Notes: a model not told the origin generated them from the sequence alone. A stretch of 7,464 nucleotides of DNA from an uncultured Carnobacterium sp. (GCA_937967765.1 CALCML010000288.1:1-7464); one strand, 5' to 3'; counted from the first letter of the stretch, positions 1-5,617 are shown. A program made the numbers and translations.

Positions 1-788
1 AGTTGCTTTAAGCATTGATGCAGCGCAGTCATAAAATCAGTGAATACACCCAAGTTTAAGTAAGTTGTATGTTCATTATGGAAATGACTAGGAAATGGAT
101 TTGGGCCAAAGTTAATGTAGAAGTCTTGTTTTGGCAAAACGGAAGACGCAAGAGTAATCAGCTCCTCTAAAACGAGCAGCGTCTCTTCTTTTGATAAATG
201 TAAATAGTGCACAGGAATATACGTTTGCGGAAATGACTCTAGGTAATCGTTATAAAGGCGCAAGAAAGAATCTTTGCTCTCTTTGATGAGCGTGTAATAG
301 AACTCAGTAATTTGTGGGCCAAACGAGAAGGCTAAAACGTCTTTGTAGGAGACGGTAGGTTGGCCTAGAAGTTTCTGGTAATGTAAGTGGAAATAATCTC
401 TCAAGCTATCGAGATGAGGAATGAGATCGATGATGCTGTCGCCGCGCATGCCTTTAATCCACAGCGAGGTCAGCGCGTGGCATTCTTCGGAAAACGGTTT
501 GTTGAAACAGCGTAGGGCGTTTTGATGACGTAAATAATAGCGACGCAGCTTCTGGAATTCTTTCTGCTGGTCATAGGACAGCGCTTGTGGGAAATCTTCA
601 AAGTGGTGGATTAAGAAAGTGGACTCGGTTGTGCCGAGTAAATACTCGATAATCTCTTCAAAAGACTTGTTATACGGATTTGGATTCTGGCTGAAGAGAT
701 TGTTGTAGTAATTCTGTTGCTGCTGTTGTTCCTCAAGCAGCTGAATCTGTTTGACCAATAAGCTTAAATCTTGAGTATAGCGTTCCAT
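1..788 (-). CDS. Unrecognised cytosolic protein, 5' part only (C-terminus beyond the left edge)
   Basis: The minus strand is open without a stop from an ATG at 788-786 to the window edge, giving 262 codons. The start follows a GGGAGAG ribosome binding site about nine bases upstream and a good promoter (826-854), so the gene looks real. The protein begins MERYTQDLSLL and has a Gln/Asn-rich patch near residues 20-38 (five consecutive Gln, then NYYNNLF). The remainder looks mostly helical, rich in Leu, Tyr, Phe and His, with no signal peptide or membrane segment, so it is probably cytosolic. Near the visible end is a stretch reading INFGPNPFPSHFHNEHTTYL, faintly like the region before the metal site of M3/M32 peptidases. 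No HExxH motif is visible, so I do not assign that function. It is transcribed divergently from the vanZ-like gene. The coding call is confident; the function is unknown. Confidence 0.8.
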   Translation of the reverse strand, partial: MERYTQDLSLLVKQIQLLEEQQQQQNYYNNLFSQNPNPYNKSFEEIIEYLLGTTESTFLIHHFEDFPQALSYDQQKEFQKLRRYYLRHQNALRCFNKPFSEECHALTSLWIKGMRGDSIIDLIPHLDSLRDYFHLHYQKLLGQPTVSYKDVLAFSFGPQITEFYYTLIKESKDSFLRLYNDYLESFPQTYIPVHYLHLSKEETLLVLEELITLASSVLPKQDFYINFGPNPFPSHFHNEHTTYLNLGVFTDFMTALHQCLKQ

Positions 789-825
789 TGTAATACACTC
801 TCCCAATAATGTATTTGTTACCCTT

Positions 826-854
826 ATTGTAACGCTTTCATAAAATGACGTCAA
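826..854 (-). promoter_or_regulatory. Sigma-A promoter of the unrecognised minus-strand gene
   Basis: Read on the minus strand, a -35 box TTGACG (854-849) is followed by a 17-base spacer and a -10 box TACAAT (831-826). Both boxes are one base from consensus and the spacing is optimal. The promoter ends 38 bases before the ATG at 788, leaving room for a short leader with the GGGAGAG ribosome binding site. Confidence 0.7.
827..840 (-). promoter_or_regulatory. Possible cre (CcpA-binding) site overlapping the promoter
   Basis: The minus-strand sequence TGAAAGCGTTACAA matches the loose catabolite-response consensus TGWAARCGYTWNCW at 13 of 14 positions, and the stricter TGWAANCGNTNWCA at 12 of 14. 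It covers the 3' half of the spacer and most of the -10 box, a position where CcpA binding would repress. The central pattern AAAGCGTT is typical of cre sites, but the 3' end is imperfect. This is inference from a short motif. Confidence 0.35.
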
Positions 855-903
855 TATACATTTTTATCTATTTTTTATGGAATTTAAGAAATAGGAAAGA
901 CGC

Positions 904-932
904 TTGACTAAACTTGTAGAGTTGACCATAAT
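904..932 (+). promoter_or_regulatory. Sigma-A promoter of the vanZ-like gene
   Basis: A -35 box TTGACT (904-909), a 17-base spacer and a -10 box CATAAT (927-932) form a near-consensus promoter. It lies 30 bases before the ATG at 963, with an AAGGAGAGG ribosome binding site at 950-958. It faces away from the minus-strand promoter at 826-854, so this is a divergent promoter region. Confidence 0.7.
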
Positions 933-962
933 AAAGAAAGTCAACGAGGAAGGAGAGGTTTC

Positions 963-1445
963 ATGTCCAAGAAAACAAAAGCAACCATTGCGATTACACT
1001 AGCGATTGCAGTCATGGTTTTAATTTTTATTAGTTCAAGTATGCCTTACAAGGATCAGTCACTTGTGTCTACGATTCAAAAGGGACTGCCGATGCAACCT
1101 TTTTCGGAATTATTATCCAAAATCAAATTTGAATATGCAGGACAAACCATCAGTATTCCTTCTTTAGGATATGCGCAGTTTATCGAATTTTTTATTCGTA
1201 AAGCCGCTCATTTCTTAGCTTACTTCTTCATTGGATATCAATGGACGAGAGGGTTAAGTGTTCACGTCCGTAAAAAAGGATGGCCACAGTTCTTGGCGTT
1301 CTTTATCGCAGTGCTATATGCGATGACCGATGAATTCCACCAAGGAGTGACTCCAGGTCGTACACCTCTAATCCAAGATGTCTTTGTGGATGCCGTTGGT
1401 GCCGCAGTCGGTGTAGGGCTAGGAACCTTGAAAAAAATTAGATAA
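963..1445 (+). CDS. VanZ-family membrane protein
   Basis: This 160-residue protein has the VanZ-like signature. There is an N-terminal membrane segment (about 9-26), then a short loop with SSSMPY. A second segment carries RKAAHFLAYFFIG (79-91), and a third contains YAMTDEFHQGVTPGR (119-133). A last segment has the DVFVDAVGAAVG motif (139-150). The conserved polar residues of the family (R79, K80, H83, D123, E124, H126, Q127, R133, D139, D143) are all present. The namesake VanZ gives low-level teicoplanin resistance, but most chromosomal members have no assigned function, so no resistance role is claimed. The ATG follows a strong AAGGAGAGG site four bases upstream. The gene has its own promoter and terminator and therefore appears to be monocistronic, separate from the comG operon. 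Confidence 0.88.
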   Translation: MSKKTKATIAITLAIAVMVLIFISSSMPYKDQSLVSTIQKGLPMQPFSELLSKIKFEYAGQTISIPSLGYAQFIEFFIRKAAHFLAYFFIGYQWTRGLSVHVRKKGWPQFLAFFIAVLYAMTDEFHQGVTPGRTPLIQDVFVDAVGAAVGVGLGTLKKIR

Positions 1446-1452
1446 TACATTT

Positions 1453-1486
1453 AAAACGTTGAAGAGATTTTCTTCAGCGTTTTTTT
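1453..1486 (+). terminator. Rho-independent terminator after the vanZ-like gene
   Basis: The arms 1453-1465 and 1471-1483 pair over 13 bp with one G-T wobble. The core is ACGTTGAAGA against TCTTCAGCGT, closing a five-base loop (GATTT). The stem runs into seven consecutive T (1480-1486). It starts seven bases after the vanZ-like stop codon and isolates the comG operon from upstream transcription. Confidence 0.9.
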
Positions 1487-1524
1487 GTTGCCCAAAAGAC
1501 TCCTTTTCATTTTTTATCGTAGTT

Positions 1525-1544
1525 CTTTATGACTAGTCAAAGAG
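1525..1544. promoter_or_regulatory. Palindrome upstream of comGA, possible operator
   Basis: A perfect 10-bp palindrome TGACTAGTCA (1530-1539) sits in an imperfect 20-base symmetric sequence. It ends directly before the GGGGGA ribosome binding site (1546-1551) of comGA. The upstream region 1501-1529 is T-rich and has no convincing TTGACA/TATAAT pair. The palindrome could be an operator near the transcription start or a small hairpin in the leader. Function is inferred from position only. Confidence 0.35.
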
Positions 1545-1557
1545 TGGGGGAAGAACG

Positions 1558-2628
1558 ATGGAAATGAATGAATTAGCAACGGAAGTGTTCACGCAAGCCA
1601 TTAAACACCAATTAGATGATATTCATTTATTACCGGTTGGAGAGGAGTATGTATTTTATTTAAGAGATGTCAATGGGTTAAAAGAGTTAAGAAGAATTTC
1701 AGACGAAGTGGCCTTGCAATTTATTTCGTACTTAAAGTATCAAGCAGGAATGGATGTTGGAGAGAGACGAAGACCGCAGAGTGGTTCCTTAACCTTTGAG
1801 ATTTCAAAGGAACAGATGATTGAACTGAGATTATCAGTGATTACGAATTTTAAGCAGAAGGAATCCATGGTTATCAGGCTCTTGCATCGGTCTAAAAAGG
1901 AAAAGGCGTCGATTCGTTCGATGACTTATTTTCCAAAGGACTGGGCGCTCTTGCAACAATTCCTACGCTATAAGAGCGGATTGATTTTATTTTCCGGACC
2001 GGTCAGTTCTGGGAAGACGAGTACGATGTATGCTTTGCTTAGGGCCCGTATGAAAGAAAAGACGCTTCAAGTGATTACGATGGAAGACCCAGTGGAGTAT
2101 CATGAGCCGATGTTTTTACAGACGGAGATTAACGAGAAGGCTGGAATTACGTATGAATTACTCATTAAGAGTTGCCTGCGTCATCACCCAGATATTTTAC
2201 TCATCGGTGAAATCCGTGATGAAATGACGGCAAAGATGGCGATTCGTGCAGCTTTAACGGGGCACTTGATTCTAGCGACCGTTCATGCAAAAGACTGTAA
2301 TGGAGTGGTAGCAAGGCTCTTGGAACTGGGCGTCAGTAAGACGATGCTCGAGCAAACTATTATCGCCATTTGTTCACAACGCCTACTCCCTCGGTATTGT
2401 GGGCTATGCGGTAAGGAATGCGAACTTCATTGTAATCATTTAACAAACGGAGAAAAGCGGGGGACGATTTTTGAAATCGAAACCCATGAAAAGTTAGCGC
2501 ATTTCTTTAAATCGAATCAATTCGGGACTGACGAAGAAAGAGTACATCCTTTTAATAAGGTGTTGAGGAAGGCTTATGCATTGGGATACATTACGGACAA
2601 AACTTACGAAACCTATCAAATTATCTAA
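1558..2628 (+). CDS. comGA: ComGA, competence pilus assembly ATPase
   Basis: This is a secretion ATPase of the GspE/PilB family. It would hydrolyse ATP at the inner face of the membrane to drive polymerisation of the ComGC pilus during DNA uptake. An N-terminal domain (about 1-115) precedes the RecA-like core. The core carries Walker A GPVSSGKT (147-154), the Asp box ITMEDPVEY (173-181), Walker B ILLIGEIRD (213-221) and the His box TGHLILATVHA (234-244, with H236 and H243). After QRLLPR come four cysteines (C281, C284, C288, C292) spaced like the zinc-binding motif of PilB/GspE ATPases. All catalytic motifs are intact. The length, 356 residues, is similar to Bacillus ComGA. The ATG at 1558 has a GGGGGA site 6 bases upstream; an in-frame ATG at 1564 is less well spaced. 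It is the first gene of the seven-gene operon, and comGB starts within its last 53 bases. Confidence 0.96.
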   Translation: MEMNELATEVFTQAIKHQLDDIHLLPVGEEYVFYLRDVNGLKELRRISDEVALQFISYLKYQAGMDVGERRRPQSGSLTFEISKEQMIELRLSVITNFKQKESMVIRLLHRSKKEKASIRSMTYFPKDWALLQQFLRYKSGLILFSGPVSSGKTSTMYALLRARMKEKTLQVITMEDPVEYHEPMFLQTEINEKAGITYELLIKSCLRHHPDILLIGEIRDEMTAKMAIRAALTGHLILATVHAKDCNGVVARLLELGVSKTMLEQTIIAICSQRLLPRYCGLCGKECELHCNHLTNGEKRGTIFEIETHEKLAHFFKSNQFGTDEERVHPFNKVLRKAYALGYITDKTYETYQII

Positions 2629-3646
2629 GAAGTGGAAGGGGCCTGTTCAAAGTCGGTTCCTCATTCAGCTTGCTCATTTACTTCAGGAAGGGTTTAGCTT
2701 GGATGAGGCGTTAAAATTTCTAGAATATTTATTCGAAGCAGAGAAGAAAGACTTGGAGAAAATGCGTGAAACGCTTGGAGAAGGACGGCGGTTTGATGAG
2801 TGCTTGAAGAATGTCGGGTACTCAGAAACGAACACCTCGCAAATTTATTTATCCATGCAGTTTGGTAGCTTCGAGAAGGCTTGTGCGTCGATTGGGGAGT
2901 TTCTAACCAGGAAGCAAAAACAAAAAAAGAAAATGCAGCAGATGATGATGTATCCTGCGTTTCTTTTTACGTTTGTTATCGGGATGGTGCTCTGTATTCG
3001 AATGCTGTTGCTCGACCAACTCTCCAGCATGGTGCAAGAAGAACAACTCAAGCAGTCTGGCTTCCTTTATTGGATATGGCTTGGGTTTCAAAACTTACCA
3101 CAGCTGGCGCTAGGATTTCTAATAGTGCTATTAACCATTATTCTTGCAGTCCGCTTGTACTGGAAAAGAAAGAACACCTACGATCAGTTTCGCATGTTGA
3201 TTTCGCTTCCTGTCGTGGGAAAGAGTGCGCAGCAATACGTGACGTTTTTGTACGCCCGAGAGTTTTCGTATTTTTTAGGAAATGGACAGTCGCTATTGTC
3301 GATGGTGTCTGAACTGAAAAAAGAAGGGACGAGTGCACTGTCGAAGATGATTGCGCAGAAGCTGGAAGAACAGCTGATTCAAGGAGAGTCCTTTTCTACG
3401 GCACTTGAGAAGATGAAGTTGTTTCGGCAGGAGTTTATCTGGCTTGTGCTAGAAGGAGAGAAGACAAGGCAACTAGACGTGCAACTGCAAGTATACGCAG
3501 ACCAAATGCTCGACGAATTTACCCAAGGCATCGAAAAGAAAATCAAGTGGATTCAACCGTTACTACTTATGGGGATTGGGTTCCTCATCGTTTCCATGTA
3601 TCTCATCTTATTACTACCGACACTAACGATGATTGGAGGAAATTAA
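2576..3646 (+). CDS. comGB: ComGB, competence pilus platform membrane protein
   Basis: This is a GspF/PilC-type inner-membrane protein that couples the ComGA ATPase to pilin assembly. Two type II secretion F domains are visible. The first cytoplasmic helical domain spans about 22-118, opening with FLIQLAHLLQEGFSLDEAL. The second spans about 220-320, with LYAREFSYFLGNGQSLLSM. Three membrane segments lie at about 123-146, 172-196 and 326-350, which is the family topology. The ATG at 2576 overlaps comGA by 53 bases. It is the only usable start in the early frame, since a TGA precedes it at 2564-2566, and it has a GAGGAAGG site at 2565-2572. The overlap implies translational coupling. An A-rich tract at 2916-2932 contains a canonical -1 slippery heptamer, reported separately as a finding. 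Confidence 0.95.
   Translation: MHWDTLRTKLTKPIKLSKKWKGPVQSRFLIQLAHLLQEGFSLDEALKFLEYLFEAEKKDLEKMRETLGEGRRFDECLKNVGYSETNTSQIYLSMQFGSFEKACASIGEFLTRKQKQKKKMQQMMMYPAFLFTFVIGMVLCIRMLLLDQLSSMVQEEQLKQSGFLYWIWLGFQNLPQLALGFLIVLLTIILAVRLYWKRKNTYDQFRMLISLPVVGKSAQQYVTFLYAREFSYFLGNGQSLLSMVSELKKEGTSALSKMIAQKLEEQLIQGESFSTALEKMKLFRQEFIWLVLEGEKTRQLDVQLQVYADQMLDEFTQGIEKKIKWIQPLLLMGIGFLIVSMYLILLLPTLTMIGGN
3635..3640 (+). promoter_or_regulatory. Ribosome binding site that fixes the comGC start
   Basis: GGAGGA lies seven bases before the ATG at 3648. The frame is also open from a TTG at 3633, but that codon overlaps this site, so 3648 is the more likely start. The site is inside the last codons of comGB. Confidence 0.8.
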
Positions 3647-3647
3647 A

Positions 3648-3944
3648 ATGAAAATGAAAACAAAGAAAAAAGGCTTCACGTTAATCGAATTACTCGTGTG
3701 CCTCTTTATTATTGGCTTGATGATGCTGCTTATTATCCCAAATATTGCGCAGCAAAGAGAATCAGCACAAAAACAATCAGATGAAGCGATTGTAAATGTG
3801 ATAAAGACTCAGCAACAAGCTTATATGTTAGATAATAAAACTAATGAAGTCCCGGATCCGCAAAAACTAATGGATAGTCATTATATAACCGCAGAGCAAA
3901 AGAAAGCATTTGAAAATCGTAAGAACAAGACTGAACAACAATAA
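3648..3944 (+). CDS. comGC: ComGC, major competence pilin
   Basis: This is the major subunit of the competence pilus. The 98-residue precursor has a short basic leader MKMKTKKKG and then the type IV prepilin motif FTLIELL. Prepilin peptidase should cut between G9 and F10, and the conserved Glu at mature position 5 (E14) is present. The hydrophobic segment (about 10-31) anchors the subunit in the membrane and forms the filament core. The mature part is small, hydrophilic and Gln/Lys-rich (AQQRESAQKQSDEAIVN, then TAEQKKAFENRKNK), as is usual for ComGC. The start at 3648 rather than the TTG at 3633 rests on the GGAGGA site and on the leader length matching ComGE and ComGF. The gene follows comGB after one base and precedes comGD by two bases. 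Confidence 0.95.
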   Translation: MKMKTKKKGFTLIELLVCLFIIGLMMLLIIPNIAQQRESAQKQSDEAIVNVIKTQQQAYMLDNKTNEVPDPQKLMDSHYITAEQKKAFENRKNKTEQQ

Positions 3945-3946
3945 TT

Positions 3947-4375
3947 ATGAAAAAGAGAGCATTTACACTTGTTGAATGCTTAATTGCGCTCGCCATTACT
4001 TGCTTCTTACTCTTACTGACTCCACCTTTGATTAGTCGTTCCTATGTAAATTGGAAGGAAGAAGTATTTCTAAGAGAGTTCGAGCAAGTGATGGATACAG
4101 CGCAGATTACAGCAATTTCAACGGGACAAGGTTCGTTTGTAACGGTCTCGGGTGGTATCGTGGAATTAAATTGTCACGGAGCTAGAGAGTTGAATAAGAA
4201 GATTCGCTTTCCGGATACGATGAAAAGTTATTCTGTTCAAACGTATGGTTTTAAACCCTATAGTGGGAATGTTAGTCAGTTCTCGTCCGTGACTTTTGAG
4301 GGACAAAGTCGCAGGTACACTTATGTTTTTCAGTTAGGGGAGGCAAAGTATCATGTTGAAATCACCGAAAAGTAG
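3947..4375 (+). CDS. comGD: ComGD, minor competence pseudopilin
   Basis: This 142-residue pseudopilin has a very short basic leader MKKRA followed by FTLVECLIALAIT. The predicted cut is between A5 and F6, and the Glu at mature position 5 (E10) is kept. The residue before the cut is Ala instead of Gly, a substitution I recall in ComGD homologues such as pneumococcal CglD. A hydrophobic helix runs to about residue 29, followed by a soluble domain with beta-like stretches (GSFVTVSGGIVELNC, SSVTFEG). It would be a minor component priming or stabilising the ComGC pilus. No ribosome binding site is seen in the AT-rich bases before the ATG, two bases after the comGC stop, so translation probably depends on coupling to comGC. 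The next gene overlaps its end by 23 bases. Confidence 0.9.
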   Translation: MKKRAFTLVECLIALAITCFLLLLTPPLISRSYVNWKEEVFLREFEQVMDTAQITAISTGQGSFVTVSGGIVELNCHGARELNKKIRFPDTMKSYSVQTYGFKPYSGNVSQFSSVTFEGQSRRYTYVFQLGEAKYHVEITEK

Positions 4376-4718
4376 AGGCTATGTTTTGCTGGAAGCCTTA
4401 ATCGGGTTGATGGTTTTGACCGTTATTGTGTCCTTAATCAGCTTTATGATGGGGCAACTGTATCATCGCCAACAACTCAAAGGCTGCTTTTTGGATGCTG
4501 CAGCTACGCAGTTAATGGATCTACAAGCCAGTGCGACTTATCCTGCTAGCGTTGAAAAATTGCCAAACGAAGAGTTCAAAAAAATGAAAAAGGTGACATT
4601 TGAAAAAGTAAATGCAACTGCCTCTCCAACGACAGTAACGGTCTCTTGCGGAGAGCATGAGGAGGTGTTTCAAATCAATGCGATTACCGAGAAAAAGGTC
4701 CGGATTTCTACTCATTGA
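4353..4718 (+). CDS. comGE: ComGE, minor competence pseudopilin
   Basis: This 121-residue minor pseudopilin is assigned by its prepilin signal and its position between comGD and comGF. The leader MLKSPKSRG ends at G9, and the mature protein would start YVLLEALIGLMVL, with Glu at position 5 (E14). The hydrophobic helix spans about 10-32. The rest is a small soluble domain with two Cys (in KGCFLD and VSCGEHE) that could form a disulfide outside the membrane. The ATG has a strong AGGGGAGG site (4336-4343) nine bases upstream, inside comGD. The sequence of this family diverges quickly, so context carries much of the assignment. Confidence 0.87.
   Translation: MLKSPKSRGYVLLEALIGLMVLTVIVSLISFMMGQLYHRQQLKGCFLDAAATQLMDLQASATYPASVEKLPNEEFKKMKKVTFEKVNATASPTTVTVSCGEHEEVFQINAITEKKVRISTH
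4660..4666 (+). promoter_or_regulatory. Ribosome binding site that fixes the comGF start
   Basis: A perfect AGGAGGT lies 11 bases before the ATG at 4678. An earlier in-frame ATG at 4657 directly abuts this site and has no comparable site of its own, so 4678 is preferred. Confidence 0.8.
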
Positions 4719-5190
4719 ACACCTAATTGCGCTCGTAATTATCTCGATTAGTTTAGTAGCTTTTATGGGACTTTCTACGGCGTTTCTAAAAATCAAGGAC
4801 CGCCTCAATGTTCCTGATGATATTAAATGGCATGTCGCTGTTCAGCAAATGAATTTTAATTATGCTGGCTTTAGGCTGACATCGTTTAATGGCTATGATC
4901 CTTATACCGCACATTTTGCAAATACCGTATCTGAGAAAACAGAGGTGATTACGCTTGTTTCTAGTTGGAAAGATGGCGGAAAGATTTTTAAAGGAGCAGG
5001 AGGAAGTGGAGGACACCAACCATTTCTTTATGGCATTCGGAGTCTTTCCATTAAAAGAAACGGAAGCAGGTTACTGATTTCGACAACGCTCAATCAAGGA
5101 AGTACTTTTCACTTAAATTTCGCGCCAAAGAATCGAGCCATTTATGTCAAAGTGAAAGAAGTAAAGGAAAAGAAAAATGACAAACCCTAA
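4678..5190 (+). CDS. comGF: ComGF, minor competence pseudopilin
   Basis: With the start at 4678 the product is 170 residues. The leader MRLPRKRSG ends at G9, and the mature N-terminus is FLLIEHLIALVII with Glu at position 5 (E14). The membrane helix covers about 10-34. The mature domain has a Gly-rich patch (FKGAGGSGGHQPF) and a basic C-terminal tail (VKVKEVKEKKNDKP). It is the largest of the minor pseudopilins here, as is usual for ComGF. The ATG at 4657 would add seven residues but overlaps the AGGAGGT site. The leader length with the later start also matches ComGC and ComGE exactly. The gene overlaps comGE by 41 bases and comGG by 14, consistent with tight stoichiometric coupling. Confidence 0.88.
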   Translation: MRLPRKRSGFLLIEHLIALVIISISLVAFMGLSTAFLKIKDRLNVPDDIKWHVAVQQMNFNYAGFRLTSFNGYDPYTAHFANTVSEKTEVITLVSSWKDGGKIFKGAGGSGGHQPFLYGIRSLSIKRNGSRLLISTTLNQGSTFHLNFAPKNRAIYVKVKEVKEKKNDKP

Positions 5191-5527
5191 AAGAAAAGGA
5201 ACATTACTATTTCAGTTTCTGGCGTTACTTGCGATTGCCAGTTTCCTTATTATCGCGCTACTCAAAATTCATGCCCATAACACTCTTGAATATCGCCTTC
5301 TGGAAGATGGGTATCGAATGGACATATTGCTTGAGATGGCGAGTCAGACAGTACGTCAAAAACTGTCTTTTAATGGAGACGAGATGACTTTTCCAGATAC
5401 CATTCAATTTTCTAGTGGCACGGTGAGAGTAGAATGGAATGAGAAGACGCATCAATTTACCCTAAATGCGCACCTTCCAAATGGGCACTCAAAGGAAGAT
5501 ACACTATATATTCAGTTTGTAAAATAG
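5177..5527 (+). CDS. comGG: ComGG, last minor competence pseudopilin
   Basis: This 116-residue protein is assigned as ComGG from its place as the seventh gene and its pilin-like N-terminus. A basic leader MTNPKRKG is followed by TLLFQFLALLAIASFLIIALL, a single hydrophobic helix (about 9-29). If cut after G8, mature position 5 is Gln (Q13), so the usual Glu is missing; loss of this Glu is common in ComGG. The soluble part is short and beta-rich (GTVRVEWNEKTHQFTLNAHL). The ATG overlaps comGF by 14 bases, and a modest AAAGGA site lies nine bases upstream. It ends the operon; no methyltransferase (ytxK-like) gene follows, unlike in streptococci and enterococci. The family is poorly conserved, so the call relies on context. 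Confidence 0.8.
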   Translation: MTNPKRKGTLLFQFLALLAIASFLIIALLKIHAHNTLEYRLLEDGYRMDILLEMASQTVRQKLSFNGDEMTFPDTIQFSSGTVRVEWNEKTHQFTLNAHLPNGHSKEDTLYIQFVK

Positions 5528-5559
5528 GCTAAACACTACATAGCGACTTCTTTTTGTTT

Positions 5560-5605
5560 TTTTCATTTTCAAGATATGGTATACTTTTCAATGAGAAAAT
5601 GAAAA
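5560..5605. repeat. 11-bp inverted repeat around the rodZ promoter
   Basis: The arm TTTTCATTTTC (5560-5570) is perfectly complementary to GAAAATGAAAA (5595-5605). The 24-base interval holds the extended -10 box and the expected transcription start. It could be an operator for a dimeric regulator or a chance product of AT-rich sequence. The long loop and weak pairs make it a poor terminator. Confidence 0.5.
5577..5585 (+). promoter_or_regulatory. Extended -10 promoter of rodZ
   Basis: TGGTATACT contains the TGn extension plus the -10 box TATACT (5580-5585, one mismatch to TATAAT). The -35 position 17 bases upstream is only a T run, which extended -10 promoters tolerate. Transcription would start near 5592, about 26 bases before the rodZ ATG. 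Confidence 0.6.
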
Positions 5606-5617
5606 GATGGTGAAATA

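Noticed and set aside
963..1445. Glycopeptide resistance gene based on the VanZ name
   Set aside because: No vanA/B-type cluster surrounds it, and single chromosomal VanZ-family proteins are common with no shown resistance role.
1515..1522. TATCGTAG before comGA, whose reverse complement CTACGATA resembles a ComX box with one A missing
   Set aside because: The resemblance is on the wrong strand for comGA and requires a deletion, so it is not evidence for the operon promoter.
1842..1849. TACGAATT, one mismatch from the streptococcal ComX box TACGAATA
   Set aside because: It lies inside the comGA coding region, encodes conserved-looking protein sequence, and has no T-rich element or start codon placed to use it.
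2845..3338. Three minus-strand open frames opposite comGB
   Set aside because: Their compositions (runs of Phe, Cys and His opposite Lys-rich comGB codons) are those of antisense shadows, with no start signals.
3633..3647. TTG start at 3633 giving a longer ComGC
   Set aside because: It overlaps the GGAGGA ribosome binding site and lengthens the prepilin leader beyond that of its sister genes.
4657..4677. ATG at 4657 giving a longer ComGF
   Set aside because: It directly abuts the AGGAGGT site that serves the ATG at 4678 and lacks a site of its own.
4521..4808. Minus-strand open frame of 95 codons across comGE-comGF
   Set aside because: No ribosome binding site or protein-like features; it is antisense to two well-supported pseudopilin genes.
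5528..5560. Possible comG operon terminator (GCTA/TAGC stem then T tract)
   Set aside because: The stem is only 4 bp with a 9-base loop, too weak to call a terminator.
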